A stretch of 64,000 nucleotides of DNA from Aquilaria yunnanensis (Eukaryota > Streptophyta > Magnoliopsida > Malvales > Thymelaeaceae): contig CM077600.1 in NCBI GenBank assembly GCA_039654915.1, forward strand, positions 78,253,992 through 78,317,991, in the 5' to 3' direction. Position 1 is the stretch's first letter, and every line of letters begins with the position of its first letter. Below, piece by piece: positions 23,712 to 35,886 of the stretch. The translations under genes and the position numbers were made by a program. The notes beneath the pieces are model-generated. The model saw only the letters and a list, made by a program, of their open reading frames with translations. It was not told the DNA's origin and did not search any database.

Positions 23712-24410
23712 CTATTGCTGAGTCGGAGCGTCCGGTACCTCCTCGGCATTGGTATCTTTTTCTTGGATAGGAGCATCCGGAGGTGCGGGCACAACAGAAG
23801 GGAGGTTGAGGAACTCCAGCTTTGACCATGACCACCTGGGCTCATTGGGAAAATCCAAAGCGGTCAGGAAGGAGAGGTCGAGTTCGGGGTGCCGAGAAAG
23901 GACTTGATGCCATGCCAAACAGAAACCGTCTTGATAAGACACCTTCATCATCTGGTTGGACTGGTCCTTCTCGGCACTCAGAGTTGACAGTTCGGCTGTA
24001 AGCTCAGCAACCTCCCTCTCAAGTTTCTTCTTCTTCTTTTTCTTGGCCTCCTCATTCAACGAATCTTCCTCGGCTTGGAGATCAGCGTTCAAAGAAAGCA
24101 CCTTCGCATGGTTCTCAGCGTCTTCTACCTTTTCCTTCAGAAGGGCTTCATTCTCCGAAGAGAGAACAGAACACTTTGCACCGAGGTCCTCAACCCTGGC
24201 CGAAAAGTCGAGAAGGAGCTCCTTCTTGCTCTCCCGAAACTCGGTTCAAAGATTCTCCATATCCTCATTCGTAATTTTGTTCAGTTTGCCATACTTGAGG
24301 ATGTATTTGGCGCAAAATTCCTTCGCCCTCCTCAGATAATTCTCAGACCGAGAATGAGCCTCAGTTTGCTTTGCCGCCCAAGCTTAGAAATATCCGTTGT
24401 ACACCAAGAA
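23712..24410 (-). pseudogene. Tat-B antisense gene, last exon (coiled coil)
   Basis: The counterpart of 3175-3864. It encodes a Lys/Glu-rich coiled coil (including seven consecutive lysines) and the conserved tail YQDGFCLAWHQVLSRHPELDLSFL, ending at 23712. The upstream acceptor is complement of 24411-24416 (ctgtag), aligned with the ttcgcag acceptor of Tat-A. There is an in-frame TGA near 24250 and a TAA near 24386. The intron upstream runs 24411-24514 (104 bp, donor gtaacc). Function unknown. Confidence 0.78.
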
Positions 24411-24514
24411 CTACAGAAAAGAAAGCCCCGAGTAAGGGTCAAAAGACAATGAAAACTCAGAAGAAAATTTTTCTAAGTCCCCAAAGAAGGAAAGAAAAAA
24501 TCTGCTTGGGTTAC

Positions 24515-24727
24515 GTGTTCACTCATCCTCACCGCGAGGTTCTCCTCGTTCAGGCATTCGACGATAAGCGATTGGAAGGTGGCATTTGTCAGCACACCCT
24601 TCGCCATCTAGGGAGCAATCAACTGGCTGTCCTCCATGAAAGACTAGAAGGGCTCCCTCGGTACTTTGTCCTTCGGGATATGGCTATCCCGAATGGCCCT
24701 TTTTTGGGCATGAGTTTCCACCTAGGG
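24515..24727 (-). pseudogene. Tat-B antisense gene, exon 4, downstream half
   Basis: It continues the exon broken by Tek-2; the upstream half is 47564-47636. Readable residues include ETHAQKR near the break and then KGVLTNATFQSLIVECLNEE before the donor gtaacc at 24514. In-frame stops, including one at the break (ctag), show decay. Confidence 0.68.
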
Positions 24728-27024
24728 TGACACGATCCCCAGTGCCCCTGCCCGGGATACCCTGTGAGCGTATGTCTCACGGTGGATTGTAATTGGCTAG
24801 CTGAGTATGTGTGCGGATTAAATCCGATGCTACTAGTTGATTAACCTAAAAATGCAATGTGTATGCTCTTATGCTTTGACTTGGTTTATTAAAACCATAA
24901 AAGATTAAAACAAGAACTCGGCCGAGTAATTTCTGCACAAATATATACAAACTGCCAAAGCATATCAAAATCAACAATTTGCGTGGTTAACTACACATAA
25001 ACAACTCGTGAAAGCATTCATACAATGAAGTAACTAATGCTCCCACCCAAGAATAATCCTGAGTCAAGGACTCTTTATAACATAGATTATGGAGGCAAAA
25101 GAAAGTACTGTATCAAAATACAAGACTTTGCTGAGATCTCTTTACCCTAGCTCCCACTTTGGACACCCGTCCTAGTGGCGAGTCTCACAAATCCTCTGCC
25201 AAGTGCTACTAGGCTCTGCAGCCAAAGGAAGAAACAAGTTAGTACTGCTACTTGACCAACAAACCAACTGAGCACTTAGGCAAACTAGAAACTCAAGATT
25301 TCTCAACTACCTTACCTTTACACACCAAAAAGGTACTACCGCGATAATCCTCAACGATTATCCGGTCCAGCTACTCCAGGCTCTGCATAACAAACAGGGA
25401 GCGAGAATTCAATAATTCTCAGTAAGGGGTCTTCCAAGTACCTGCAAGAAAAACCTAGGACTCTGGCTGCGAGCTCACACAGCATGAGGGTACTAGTATA
25501 TATGCATATAACCAGGTCCGTAGACCTCTCCTCAAGTAGTCCTCCTTACCAGGCCAAGCGCAACCACTTAGCAACCTGGCACTCGGCCCAAGGGCGAACC
25601 TTAGCAAGCCACAAACAATCATAAGACCTCTCACCTAGTTGTTATGCAGGGGAATTATGGTGGGACTTTGTAGACTAGGCCACAAGGCCTCATTGATGTA
25701 GACTAGATGAACAAGGTTTCACCTCGTGGCCTTGTGGCTATAGCACGGCTAGGCCGACGAGGGTTCAAAACCTCTCATCGGAACTAGTGGTAGCTAATTA
25801 TGTTCAAATGCAACATAGTTTCCTTAAAAACTTGCCTCCACTTCGAGTTAATATAAATCTAAAACTGGGACAATTTAAGTGTTTTTAAAGCATTGAGGTG
25901 ATCGTACTCCCTCTTAGCTTTGAGTGGAATCTTGAATCACCTCAATCGGACACCCGAGCGAAAAGTTATGCTGAAAACAAAATTGGATGTCGAATGCTGT
26001 CTCGGGGACGCGTCGCCACAGTTGTCGACGTTCTGAGACAGTTTTACTGGATTGGCGACGCGTCGCTGGTTTCGACCTGAAATTGGCAACGCGTCTCCAA
26101 TCTGCAGAAATGCAAAATTGGCACGTTTTACTGCTATGAACTTTGGCAACCAATTACACATATCAAATATGCATAGAAAGCTACCAAACTTCATACCCAC
26201 AAAGTACATGTTGCAAGGAACATAACCAACTATCAAAAGCTAAGCTATGATGTATCGTAACATCAAACAATTCCTCTCAATCCCGCTAGTCCACCATAAT
26301 TCACCAAAACGTTTCCTCAATGCCTTAGCTAAAACCACTCGAATTTCTCAAGCAAATCCAAGCTAATGGCATTCCATGAACTTAAAAACACAACTCCTTT
26401 ACCTTAACTCCAAGAACCAAGCAAGAATCAAGCTCCTCCTCCCTCAAACAAGCTCTCAAAGTTCTACACAATTCCAAACCAAAAACAAAGCTCTAAACAT
26501 CAAATTCTTGCCTCCTAACCAAAACCCAAGCTTCCAATCAACCAAATACCAAGAATTCAATCAAGAACACAACTCTTACCTCGTTCAAAAACAGGGGATG
26601 GAGAAAAACGCCTCTTCAAGCCTCAAAAACATGAATTCAAGGTTGAAAATGCATCGTCCAAGTTTATACACCCTTAATTGCACCTCTTGACACCAGGATC
26701 ACTTGATTCCAAGTTCAATTTGAGAGAGAAATGAGTGAGGGAAGCTTAAGAACGTGTTAATGGCAGCTTCTCCTCCTCTTTCCCTTCTTAAACCCTCACT
26801 TAACACCAAGATCACCAAGGTTTCAAGTTAAGTGCAATTAGGTCCCCCATCCTTGTAACTTAACAGTTCTTGATTCAATTCTTGTCTATTTGTCAAGTTT
26901 GAGTTATAGTTAAGAGTTAAGTTCTAAAAATTCATTTTAAAACACTCGGGACTCGTCCCGGCTACTCAGGGTGCAAAATTACCATTTTACCCCTGAACTT
27001 AGTTCAGAGCTTTATTCTTGTCGG

Positions 27025-28441
27025 TGTTGGGTTTCGGGAGCCAAACAGCGCAGCGGAATTTAACCGAAACCCTCCAGGATCCAAGTGAAACGGGGTAAAC
27101 CGGGTGTTCGAAAATTTCATACCTAATTTTCGGTTGAGATCTCTCACTCAACTGTAGAGTCGAATCACAAAACCTGAACAGTTGACGTGTTCAGGCTCTC
27201 TATGGTATCCACACGAGCCTCTCGGGATCACCACGCTTCCACCGCGTCCCGGCAGATGCGTTTCTCTTGCGCTCGCAGTGCTAGCTTGCGTCCTCCAAGG
27301 AATTGCAAGAGAAGAGTGCGGATGTCCTTTTGGGAGGCTAGGGCAAGGAGACCTGCGAATTTCTCACTTAAAAGTTGTATTTATAGTGAGACTCAACTTC
27401 CAGGCCTAATGGGTTTCAAAGCCCTAATCCAATTAGGATTTAATTTCGGGCTTAATAATGGCTCAACTCCTTGGCCCATTATTAATACGAAATTAAAGTG
27501 AAACCATAACCCAAATAATTAGCCCATGCACTCTAATGATCCAAATAGCTCTATGTGTGCGACCCAATAGGCTCTTGCCATGTTGGCAATGATCATAAAT
27601 CACATTTATGATCATAAGCAATGAGCGGTGTCTAGCAGCACATCATTGCTACCCAAGTGACAAGATTGTCGGTGAATCGACTAAACCTTTATGATCATCA
27701 CCGATATATGCCATTGTCCCTTTGTCCAAGATATCAAGACTAAGCACGAGACATGGAATGTGTCACTCTCGTATAGCACAATCTTTGGTTTCTTGATTAC
27801 CGAGTAGACCAATTTAAACTGACGACATTGATATCATATATCAACTCATCGGAGCATGGCCATGCATTTTCTAAGTCTCACTCTATGAAGGGGCCCAAAG
27901 ATATCACTCCCGTTACATAGGAGGGACAAATCCCATCTTGATCATACAAATCCCTCCGCATGATATGTGACATACCCAATGACCTCCTTCAAGTTTACTC
28001 AGTTACGAGCAACAGAGGAAAGTATCAAAGTATGTGACTCACATGTAGGGAACCTTGCTGATCTTAGGTCGAAGGACTACATATACCATGATCACTATGA
28101 GAATCACTTATGACACTCATATAACGATCCATGCAGTGTTCTCATTGTGGGTCGGTCCAGTACACAAGTTCTCCAACTTGTACCCATATGTAGACTACAT
28201 ATCTCATATTAGTCTCCACATATGCTAGTCATTATCTATTATTGCAACCCGCTCCACAATAATACTAGACTAGGGACGTTTAAGAATATCATTATTCTAG
28301 GGTTACAATTATGTTTATTACGTTACACAGAAACAAAACAACAAACAAAATTGCTGGATTAATGCCTCAATAAAACATCATGACTCAATGTGCAAAAATA
28401 CAATCATCTCATGATTGGCTTTTTTGGGCACAACACTAACA
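27025..28441 (-). repeat. Copia-3 3' LTR
   Basis: 1417 bp ending in the complement of TGTTAGTGTTGTGCCC at 28441. The TATA box complement is near 27378-27386. The polyprotein stop codon lies in its first six bases. Confidence 0.95.
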
Positions 28442-31400
28442 ATCTCCCACTTGCACTAAAAGCCAATCATCCATGTATCTTATACCGATGGACCTAGAAT
28501 GGCTATCATGCTTCTGCTGCGTAAGGGGCTTTGTCAGTGGATCAGCAATGTTGCTGTCTGTCGAAGTCCTACATATCCTTACATCACCCCTCTCAATGAT
28601 CTCCCTGATGAGATGATAGCGTCGGAGTATGTGTTTGGATCGCTGGTGAGATCGAGGTTCCTTAGCCTGTGCGATTGCTCCATTGTTGTCACAATAGAGC
28701 TCTATCGGGTCAACAATGCTTGGAACCACTCCAAGTTCAGTGATGAACTTGTTGATCCAAACTGCCTCCTTCGCAGCATCAGAGGCGGCAATGTACTCAG
28801 ATTCTGTTTTAGAGTCAGCTACTGTCTCTTGCTTTGAACTCTTCCAGCTCACAGCACCACCACCAATACAAAACACATAACCAGATTGCGATCTAAAATC
28901 ATCCTTATCGGATTGGAAGCTTGCATCGGTGTAACCCCTTACAACGAGCTGATTTTCACCTCCAAAGACCAAGAATGCATCCTTAGTCCTTTGTAAGTAC
29001 TTAAGGATGTTCTTAACAGCTGTCCAGTGACTTTCACCGGGGTTCGATTGGTACCTACTCGTCATGCTCAAAGCATATGAGACATCGGGACGAGTACATA
29101 TCATGGCATACATGATAGATCCAATTGCTGAGGCATATGGAATCTTACTCATGCGCTCTCTCTCCTCGGTTGTACTCGGACACTGAGATCTAGAAAGAGT
29201 GATACCATGTGACATGGGCAAGAATCCTTTCCTGGAATCTTGCATGCTAAACCTCTTTAGCACCTTGTCAATATATGTACTTTGACTTAGGCCAAGAAGC
29301 TTTCTAGATCTATCTCTATAGATCCTGATGCCTAACACATAGGCTGCTTCACCCAAGTCCTTCATAGAGAAACATTTCCCTAGCCAAGTCTTCACAGACT
29401 GTAGCTCAGGAATGTCATTCCCAATGAGTAGTATGTCATCTACATACAACACCAAGAAGACAATAGCGCTCCCACTAACCTTCTTGTAGACACAAGGTTC
29501 ATCTTCATTTTTGATAAAACCAAACTCTTTGATTACATCATCAAAACGAAGATTCCAACTTTGAGAAGCTTGCTTCAGTCCATAAATGGACCTTTGCAAT
29601 TTGCACACTTTATTGGCATTCCCAGGAGTGACAAAACCCTCAGGTTGTGTCATGTACACATCCTCAAGTAGCTTTCCATTTATGAATGCAGTTTTGACAT
29701 CCATTTGCCATATCTCATAATCATAGTGTGCAGCAATAGCAAACAAAATTCGGATGGATTTAAGCATAGCAACTGGTGAAAAAGTTTCATCATAGTCAAT
29801 ACCATGAATTTGCTTGAAACTTTTTGCGACCAATCGTCCCTTAAAGGTAATCACATTACCATCCATGTCAGTTTTCTTCTTGAAAACCCATTTGTACCCT
29901 ATGGGTTTTACCCCTTCAGGTGGGTCAACCAAAGTCCATACTTGGTTTTCATACATGGATTCCATCTCGGATTTCATGGCCACTCGCCACTTCTCAGAGT
30001 CAGGCCCCGACATAGCTTGTTGGTAGGTTGTGGGCTCATCTTGATCCATGAGCATCACATCACCGGTGTGAGTCACGAGAAATCCATATCTCTCGGGCTC
30101 ACGCCGAATCCTACCAGTCCTACGTGGGCTCTGTGCTACAGGAACAGACTCTTGAACCACAACATCTTGTGGTGTCTGTTCAAGTTCCATTTCAGGTTCG
30201 ATGTCTCCTTGTTGTTCTTGAATTTCTTCAAGTTCTACTTTCCTCCTACTAGTTCCTTTAGAGATAAACTCTTTCTCCAAAAAGACACCAGTTCGAGCAA
30301 TAAACACTTTTTGCTCAGAGGGATTGTAGAAATAGTAACCCTTTGTTTCTTTGGGATACCCAACAAAAAGGCATTTTTGAGATTTGGGCCCTAGTTTGTC
30401 AGAGGATTGACGTTTCACATAAGCGTCACAGCCCCAAATCTTCATAAAAGACAAATTGGGACACCTCCCACTCCATATCTCATATGGTGTCTTTCGAACC
30501 GATTTAGATGGAACTCGGTTTAGTGTAAAAGCGGCCGTCTCTAGAGCATGTCCCCAAAAGGAGTTTGGAAGGTCAGCTTGACTCATCATAGAGTGAACTA
30601 TGTCTAACAGAGTTCGATTTCTCCTTTCAGAAACACCATTCCATTGAGGTGTACCTGGTGGAGTGAGTTGTGATACTATACCACACTCCTTCAGATAGTC
30701 AAGGAATTCTCGATCCAAGTACTCTCCACCTCGATCTAATCGAAGCACTTTGATACTCTTCCCGAGTTGATTCTCTACTTCATTCTTGAATTCTTTGAAC
30801 TTTTCAAAGGATTCTGACTTGTGTCTCATAAGATACACATAGCTATATCTGCTGAAGTCATCAGTGAAAGTAATGAAGTATTGGAAACCTCCTCTAGCTT
30901 GTGTAGACATAGGGCCACATACATCACTATGTATGAGTCCTAGTAAGTCATTAGCCCTTTCACTTTGCCCTGTGAATGGGGCTTTGGTCATCTTGCCCAA
31001 CAAACATGACTCACATGTCTCATATGATTCAAAATCAAATGAGTCCAAGAGTCCATCCTTATGGAGCTTGGATATGCGGGTCTCATTTATATGGCCCAAG
31101 CGACAATGCCAGAGATAGGTTGAGTTTGAATCATTTAATCTGACCTTCTTGGTATTCACATTATAAATTGGATCTTCAAGGTCTAGAACATACAACCCAT
31201 TGCTAAGTTGAGCACTACCATAAAAGATTTCATTCAAATAAATAGAACAACGTTTATCCTTTATTATAAATGAAAAACCTTTCTTGTCCAAACAAGAAAC
31301 AGAAATCAAATTTCTACTAATAGTAGGCACAAAGTAGCAGTTGTCTAATTCTAAAACTAATCCACTAGGTAAAGTGAGAGCATAAGTCCCTACGGCTAAG

Positions 31401-32407
31401 GCAGCAACCCTTGCTCCATTTCCAACACGTAGGTCCACTTCACCTCGGGCCAATCTTCTACTTCTACTTAGATCCTGCACATTTGCACAAATGTGAGATC
31501 CACATCTAGTATCCAATACCCAAGATGAGGAAGTAGAAAAGTTAGCCTCTATAACAAGAATACCTGAAATGGAAGTCTTACTTCCTTTTTCCTTAGCAAG
31601 TTCTTCAAGATAGAGCTTGCAGTTGCGCTTCCAGTGTCCAGGTTGCTTACAATGGAAGCACTCCCCTTCCTTTGCCACACCACCCTTTGGTTTCAGTGCA
31701 GTTGAAGAAGAACTAGCATTGGACTTTCCATTAGCTTTATCCTTCTTCTTGTTGGCTTTTCCCTTTCCCTTACCCTTTTGAACCATCAAAATGGGCTTAG
31801 CCTTCTTAAGGTTTTGCTCAGCAGTTCTCAACATGTTGAGCAATTCAGGAAGGGACTTGTCAAGGTTGTTCATGTTATAGTTCATGACGAACTGACTGTA
31901 GCTTTCAAGCAACGATTGCAAGACTACATCGATAGCCAACTCTTTCTGAAGAGCAAATCCCAAATTCTCAAGATTCTCAATGTACCCAATCATCTTGAGC
32001 ACATGAGGACCCACGGGACTTCCCTCAGACATCTTGCACTGAAACAATGCCTTAGAGGTCTCAAACCTCTCATGCCTAGCTTGCTCTTGGAAAAGCATTT
32101 TGAGATGTTCGATCATATCGAACGCCCCCATGTTCTCATGTTGCTTCTGAAGCTCAGATTCCATGGTAATAAGCATGAGGCATGCAACATCCCAAGCATC
32201 ATCAGAATGCCTCTTGTGAGCATCCCTTTCAGCTCTTGGAACAGTGGCAGCAGGCTCATTCGGAATGGGCTGCTCTAGGACATAAGCCTTTCTCTCTTGT
32301 TTGAGGACTATCCTCAAGTTTCGGTACCATTTGAGAAAGTTGGTCCCATTCAGTTTTTCCTTCTCAAGGATCGATCGCAACGAAAGTGTCGATGTGTTTT
32401 GTGCCAT
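28436..32407 (-). CDS. gag-pol: Copia-3 gag-pol polyprotein, uninterrupted (protease motif mutated)
   Basis: 1323 codons without a stop, starting MAQNTSTLSLRSILEKEKL. Order is typical copia (gag, PR, INT, RT, RNase H): gag with zinc knuckle CFHCKQPGHWKRNC (about 249-262), protease (about 295), integrase HHCC finger (about 436-470) and DDE core from about 490, RT (about 824 on) with YVDDILLIGND (about 989), RNase H with GYTDASFQSDKDDF (about 1159). The protease active site reads LDTRCGSH, where Copia-4 keeps LDTGCGSH: GGA to AGA, which should inactivate cleavage. In the integrase core LRLDRGGEY replaces LRSDRGGEY of Copia-4. The stop TAG is made by the first bases of the 3' LTR, so the PPT encodes the last residues. 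Confidence 0.95.
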   Translation of the reverse strand: MAQNTSTLSLRSILEKEKLNGTNFLKWYRNLRIVLKQERKAYVLEQPIPNEPAATVPRAERDAHKRHSDDAWDVACLMLITMESELQKQHENMGAFDMIEHLKMLFQEQARHERFETSKALFQCKMSEGSPVGPHVLKMIGYIENLENLGFALQKELAIDVVLQSLLESYSQFVMNYNMNNLDKSLPELLNMLRTAEQNLKKAKPILMVQKGKGKGKANKKKDKANGKSNASSSSTALKPKGGVAKEGECFHCKQPGHWKRNCKLYLEELAKEKGSKTSISGILVIEANFSTSSSWVLDTRCGSHICANVQDLSRSRRLARGEVDLRVGNGARVAALAVGTYALTLPSGLVLELDNCYFVPTISRNLISVSCLDKKGFSFIIKDKRCSIYLNEIFYGSAQLSNGLYVLDLEDPIYNVNTKKVRLNDSNSTYLWHCRLGHINETRISKLHKDGLLDSFDFESYETCESCLLGKMTKAPFTGQSERANDLLGLIHSDVCGPMSTQARGGFQYFITFTDDFSRYSYVYLMRHKSESFEKFKEFKNEVENQLGKSIKVLRLDRGGEYLDREFLDYLKECGIVSQLTPPGTPQWNGVSERRNRTLLDIVHSMMSQADLPNSFWGHALETAAFTLNRVPSKSVRKTPYEIWSGRCPNLSFMKIWGCDAYVKRQSSDKLGPKSQKCLFVGYPKETKGYYFYNPSEQKVFIARTGVFLEKEFISKGTSRRKVELEEIQEQQGDIEPEMELEQTPQDVVVQESVPVAQSPRRTGRIRREPERYGFLVTHTGDVMLMDQDEPTTYQQAMSGPDSEKWRVAMKSEMESMYENQVWTLVDPPEGVKPIGYKWVFKKKTDMDGNVITFKGRLVAKSFKQIHGIDYDETFSPVAMLKSIRILFAIAAHYDYEIWQMDVKTAFINGKLLEDVYMTQPEGFVTPGNANKVCKLQRSIYGLKQASQSWNLRFDDVIKEFGFIKNEDEPCVYKKVSGSAIVFLVLYVDDILLIGNDIPELQSVKTWLGKCFSMKDLGEAAYVLGIRIYRDRSRKLLGLSQSTYIDKVLKRFSMQDSRKGFLPMSHGITLSRSQCPSTTEERERMSKIPYASAIGSIMYAMICTRPDVSYALSMTSRYQSNPGESHWTAVKNILKYLQRTKDAFLVFGGENQLVVRGYTDASFQSDKDDFRSQSGYVFCIGGGAVSWKSSKQETVADSKTESEYIAASDAAKEAVWINKFITELGVVPSIVDPIELYCDNNGAIAQAKEPRSHQRSKHILRRYHLIREIIERGDVRICRTSTDSNIADPLTKPLTQQKHDSHSRSIGIRYMDDWLLVQVGDC

Positions 32408-33846
32408 GGTAATCTACAACAGTAAATATGTAGTGTAAGAGTCATGTATTTTAATTCATTTAATAAGGACTTTTATTAAACGATACTCCCACTATTTTCC
32501 TCAAAATAATAACCCTCGATATTATTTCGGAACACCTCGGCGCTAAGGTATTCTAATGGGCCAAGATCCATATTTGACCACAACCTGAGTCAGCTTTGGC
32601 TTTTCTCTCAAGTTACAGCTATTTAGGTAGGCAACTCCTTGCCAATTGCATCTTATGCAACTCTTGGATAGTTGGGTGAACAACACTTGTCCAAGCTCAT
32701 CTCATGAACTTAAGCCCAACTCTATGCCTCTAAGTCCCTAATCCTATTAGGATGACTTACTTAAGTCGAACCCAAAGTTAGCAGTTTGGATATCACTATT
32801 ATCCCATCGCGCCTTACCAAGATGAACATAGGTACTTTGCTTTGGCAAACCCACCTAATGTTGATCAAAGTCTTGACGAGTGCCAACATTTGGAAGGCAT
32901 CACATTTAATGACTTAATATTTGTTTGAGGGATTTTATCTTTTGATCTCACCAATTTGTTATCTCCGGTTGTTTTATACATGCATCACATACAAATATAA
33001 AACATGCATCTCATGCTTACAAGAAATAAACGTGACATGGTTATAGCCCAAACTATGCGATATTCTCAAGCCAATGAGAATATCATAAAAGCCTAAGAAA
33101 ATAAAAGAGTCTTCACAAGCTCCTTCTCTTCCTTTCTTGGCTGCCCTTTTGTTGTCACCTCCTTGGACATACCTCATTGCATGATCCTTGGACATACCAC
33201 CTTGGATGAGCCCATAATGCACCATTACATCAATAATAGAAACCTCGAGTTACATTCGAGGGGAGTAAGGTGAGAAGAGAATGTACAATGAGAGTGATAA
33301 GAAAAGGCACGACTCGCAGGCCATATTTACAAGTACAACCAATCAGGGCTATAACCATGAACCATGCTTCAAACACCAATCAGCATATCATGTCAAATCT
33401 CATTCAACAAAGATGCATGCCAATTTTCGCGTGTTGATTAACCAGTTTTTATTTATGTGGCGCTTCGCATACGGTGGTCCCGCTGGCCGGTCAGCCCGAA
33501 ATCTTCTATTTCGAGAAAGTAGGCACCCGAGACTCCTCCATTCGAGCCACCAAAAATACCTTACTTTCGGTGCCCGAACAGGCCGAATCCGAACAAACCT
33601 AGGGTTTTTGCAACTATTGCAAGAATCCTAATCCATATAGGTATCTCATACCTATCAATTTTGGGTTAATCTCATTAACCAATTTGTGCCGTTTCTTCAT
33701 ATATCTCATATGTTCATTATGAATTCCGGTTTCATGCATCATGAATCAATCTAATTAATCATGGCTGAAAACCAATCGAACACATAGCATCATGCGATTC
33801 AACACACAATCCCGATTTAGGGTTTCACCAGTAGCTCTGATACCAC
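32408..33846 (-). other. Copia-3 leader with PBS
   Basis: Non-coding region between the 5' LTR and gag. PBS complement ctctgataccac at 33835-33846. It matches 52356-53348 of Copia-4 in parts but lacks the GC-rich hairpin block found there (52736-52840); only a short relic, complement of 33480-33494, remains. I see no gene. Confidence 0.85.
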
Positions 33847-34387
33847 TGTTGGGTTTCGGGAGCCAAACAGCGCAGCGGAATTTAACCGAAACCCTCCAGG
33901 ATCCAAGTGAAACGGGGTAAACCGGGTGTTCAAAAATTTCACACCTAATTTTCGGTTGAGATCTCTCACTCAACTGTAGAGTCGAATCACAAAACCCGAA
34001 CAGTTGACGTGTTCAGGCTCTCTATGGTATCCACACGAGCCTCTCGGGATCACCACGCTTCCACCGCGTCCCGGCAGATGCGTTTCTCTTGCGCTCGCAG
34101 TGCTAGCTTGCGTCCTCCAAAGAATTGCAAGAGAAGAGTGCGGCTGTCCTTTTGGGAGGCTAGGGCAAGGAGACCTGCGAATTTCTCACTTAAAAGTTGT
34201 ATTTATAGTGAGACTCAACTTCCAGGCCTAATGGGTTTCAAAGCCCTAATCCAATTAGGATTTAATTTCGGGCTTAATAATGGCTCAACTCCTTGGCCCA
34301 TTATTAATACGAAATTAAAGTGAAACCATAACCCAAATAATTAGCCCATGCACTCTAATGATCCAAATAGCTCTATGTGTGCGACCC

Positions 34388-35407
34388 TGATGCGAACCCC
34401 GATGGTATAAAGACCATGAAACTCGCCCAAGATGTTTTCCAAGCTCCACAAGACATCAAAGAGACTGGGTTTGAAGACCCCCACCCCTAATCAACCTGTG
34501 ACTAGAAACGAGAAGTATAGAACTCCAAGAACACAAGCATACTTATGCACCAAGGTAGTCCGCCAAGAACCAAAGAGAAAACCTCTCCAAAGAGCAATAT
34601 TATTTCGAAATTTTTCTGTGTGTTTACATCCAAAATATGTGCCTTTATATAGGCCTAAACTAGGGTTAAAAGCTGGGCAAAATTCGCAGCCTAAATCCCT
34701 TAGGAATCCTAGATACAAAGACATAGGAAATCCTAGTCAAATTAGGACTCTAATTCCTAGTTTGAACAAGTTTAATGAATGCAGCATATGCCACTTGTCC
34801 AAAATGATTTAAAACTATTCCATAGCCTAAATAACTTCCTAAATAATTTAAATAATTAGGAAAATAAAATAACATACGTTACAGCACAAGATTGGGCATA
34901 AAAACCCAAAATAGTCTTCTCAAGTGGTTCCTGCTTGTGTCTTCAACTTCAAGCTGCAATCCGAACTTCATGCAGCCATGATTTCTCAAAATGTAAAATA
35001 TGAAAGTTGTAGATCTCTTTCTTAGCTTCGAAACCACACTTGAATCACACAAAATGGACTTCTGAATCGAAAGATATTCCCAAAATACTGCAACTGCTTC
35101 TGAACCAGCGATAACTCATAAATCGCGACTTTGAAGCTAAATTGGACCTCCTTAACGTGAAAACTGGGTTTGATGGCCTTCATATGATTTGTAGCTCTAG
35201 ATGTTATATTTCCAATGAATCAAGAAGTACTCCATTCTGATCTGTTTATCTCAAGATATGAATTTTCTACCAGAACATCGCCAATCTGTCAAAATCCAAG
35301 CTTAAAGTCCACTAGTGAGCTCCTTAGCCTTTTTCCTTGTCAATGGTCCACTAGAAACCTTCAGTGGGTCCTTGCCTTCCTTGATTGTGCCTTCTTTGAT
35401 CGTATCA
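34388..35407 (-). repeat. Gag-only element LTR (outer left, 3' LTR)
   Basis: 1020 bp, minus orientation, ends complement of TGATACGATCAAAG at 35407. It is followed by the PPT complement (35408-35421, cccccc core). Open frames of about 126 codons inside (34432-34812) are LTR sequence, repeated at 45596-45976. Confidence 0.93.
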
Positions 35408-35886
35408 GCTCCCCCCTCCTTAGAAGGATTCGTCCTCGAATCAAAACCTGCACTAGAAAAGGGAATTGAATCAATAACAATAAAATAATCAACACATAAC
35501 CACTTACCTTTCTCATAAGCACCAATAGAATGGAATATTTGTATATGGAGCTTTAATCTTGTGCAAAACCTGGACCAATATCCAAATGCAATGATAATTT
35601 TGACACCTCCAGGGTCAAAAACAAAGTGAGAATCAATTAGCACACAAAATCTGAATGTTTGCACAATTTTCATCCTAACTCTAGGCATCACTTTCATTGC
35701 CTTTACCATCTCAAAAACATTATTCTCACAACAAGTAAAAGTGTAGCAATAATTTACCTTAGGGATGCTGTATGCACTCAAAACAAATGGACCTAAACTC
35801 ACACAAGTGTTATGGTTATGAAAAACACAAGTTATGCATGTCAAGACAATAATTTGCATAGGCCATTCAAGCAAACAAGAACTGAA
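35408..35886 (-). pseudogene. Gag-only element, C-terminal ORF fragment
   Basis: Minus-strand coding remnant matching the last part of the 41785-44634 ORF: VMPRVRMKIVQTFRF, FVFDPGG, FSSAGFDSRTNPSKEGG. It runs on into the LTR through the PPT, with SGPLTRKKAKEL. It stops at 35886, where the plus-strand LTR starts without its first base. Confidence 0.85.

Noticed and set aside
24728..27024. Reading Tek-2 as the end of a full Tekay element with internal sequence lost
   Set aside because: Perfect TSD taggg at both outer ends and the absence of PBS, PPT or coding sequence show a solo LTR.
29804..30394. 196-codon plus-strand frame inside Copia-3, and similar antisense frames at 31778 and 53478
   Set aside because: Shadows of the polyprotein on the other strand; they break in the decayed copy as expected by chance.
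34432..34812. 126-codon frame in the gag-only LTRs (again at 45596-45976 and 36558-36932)
   Set aside because: Antisense to the element, located over the promoter region; shared only because the LTRs are copies.
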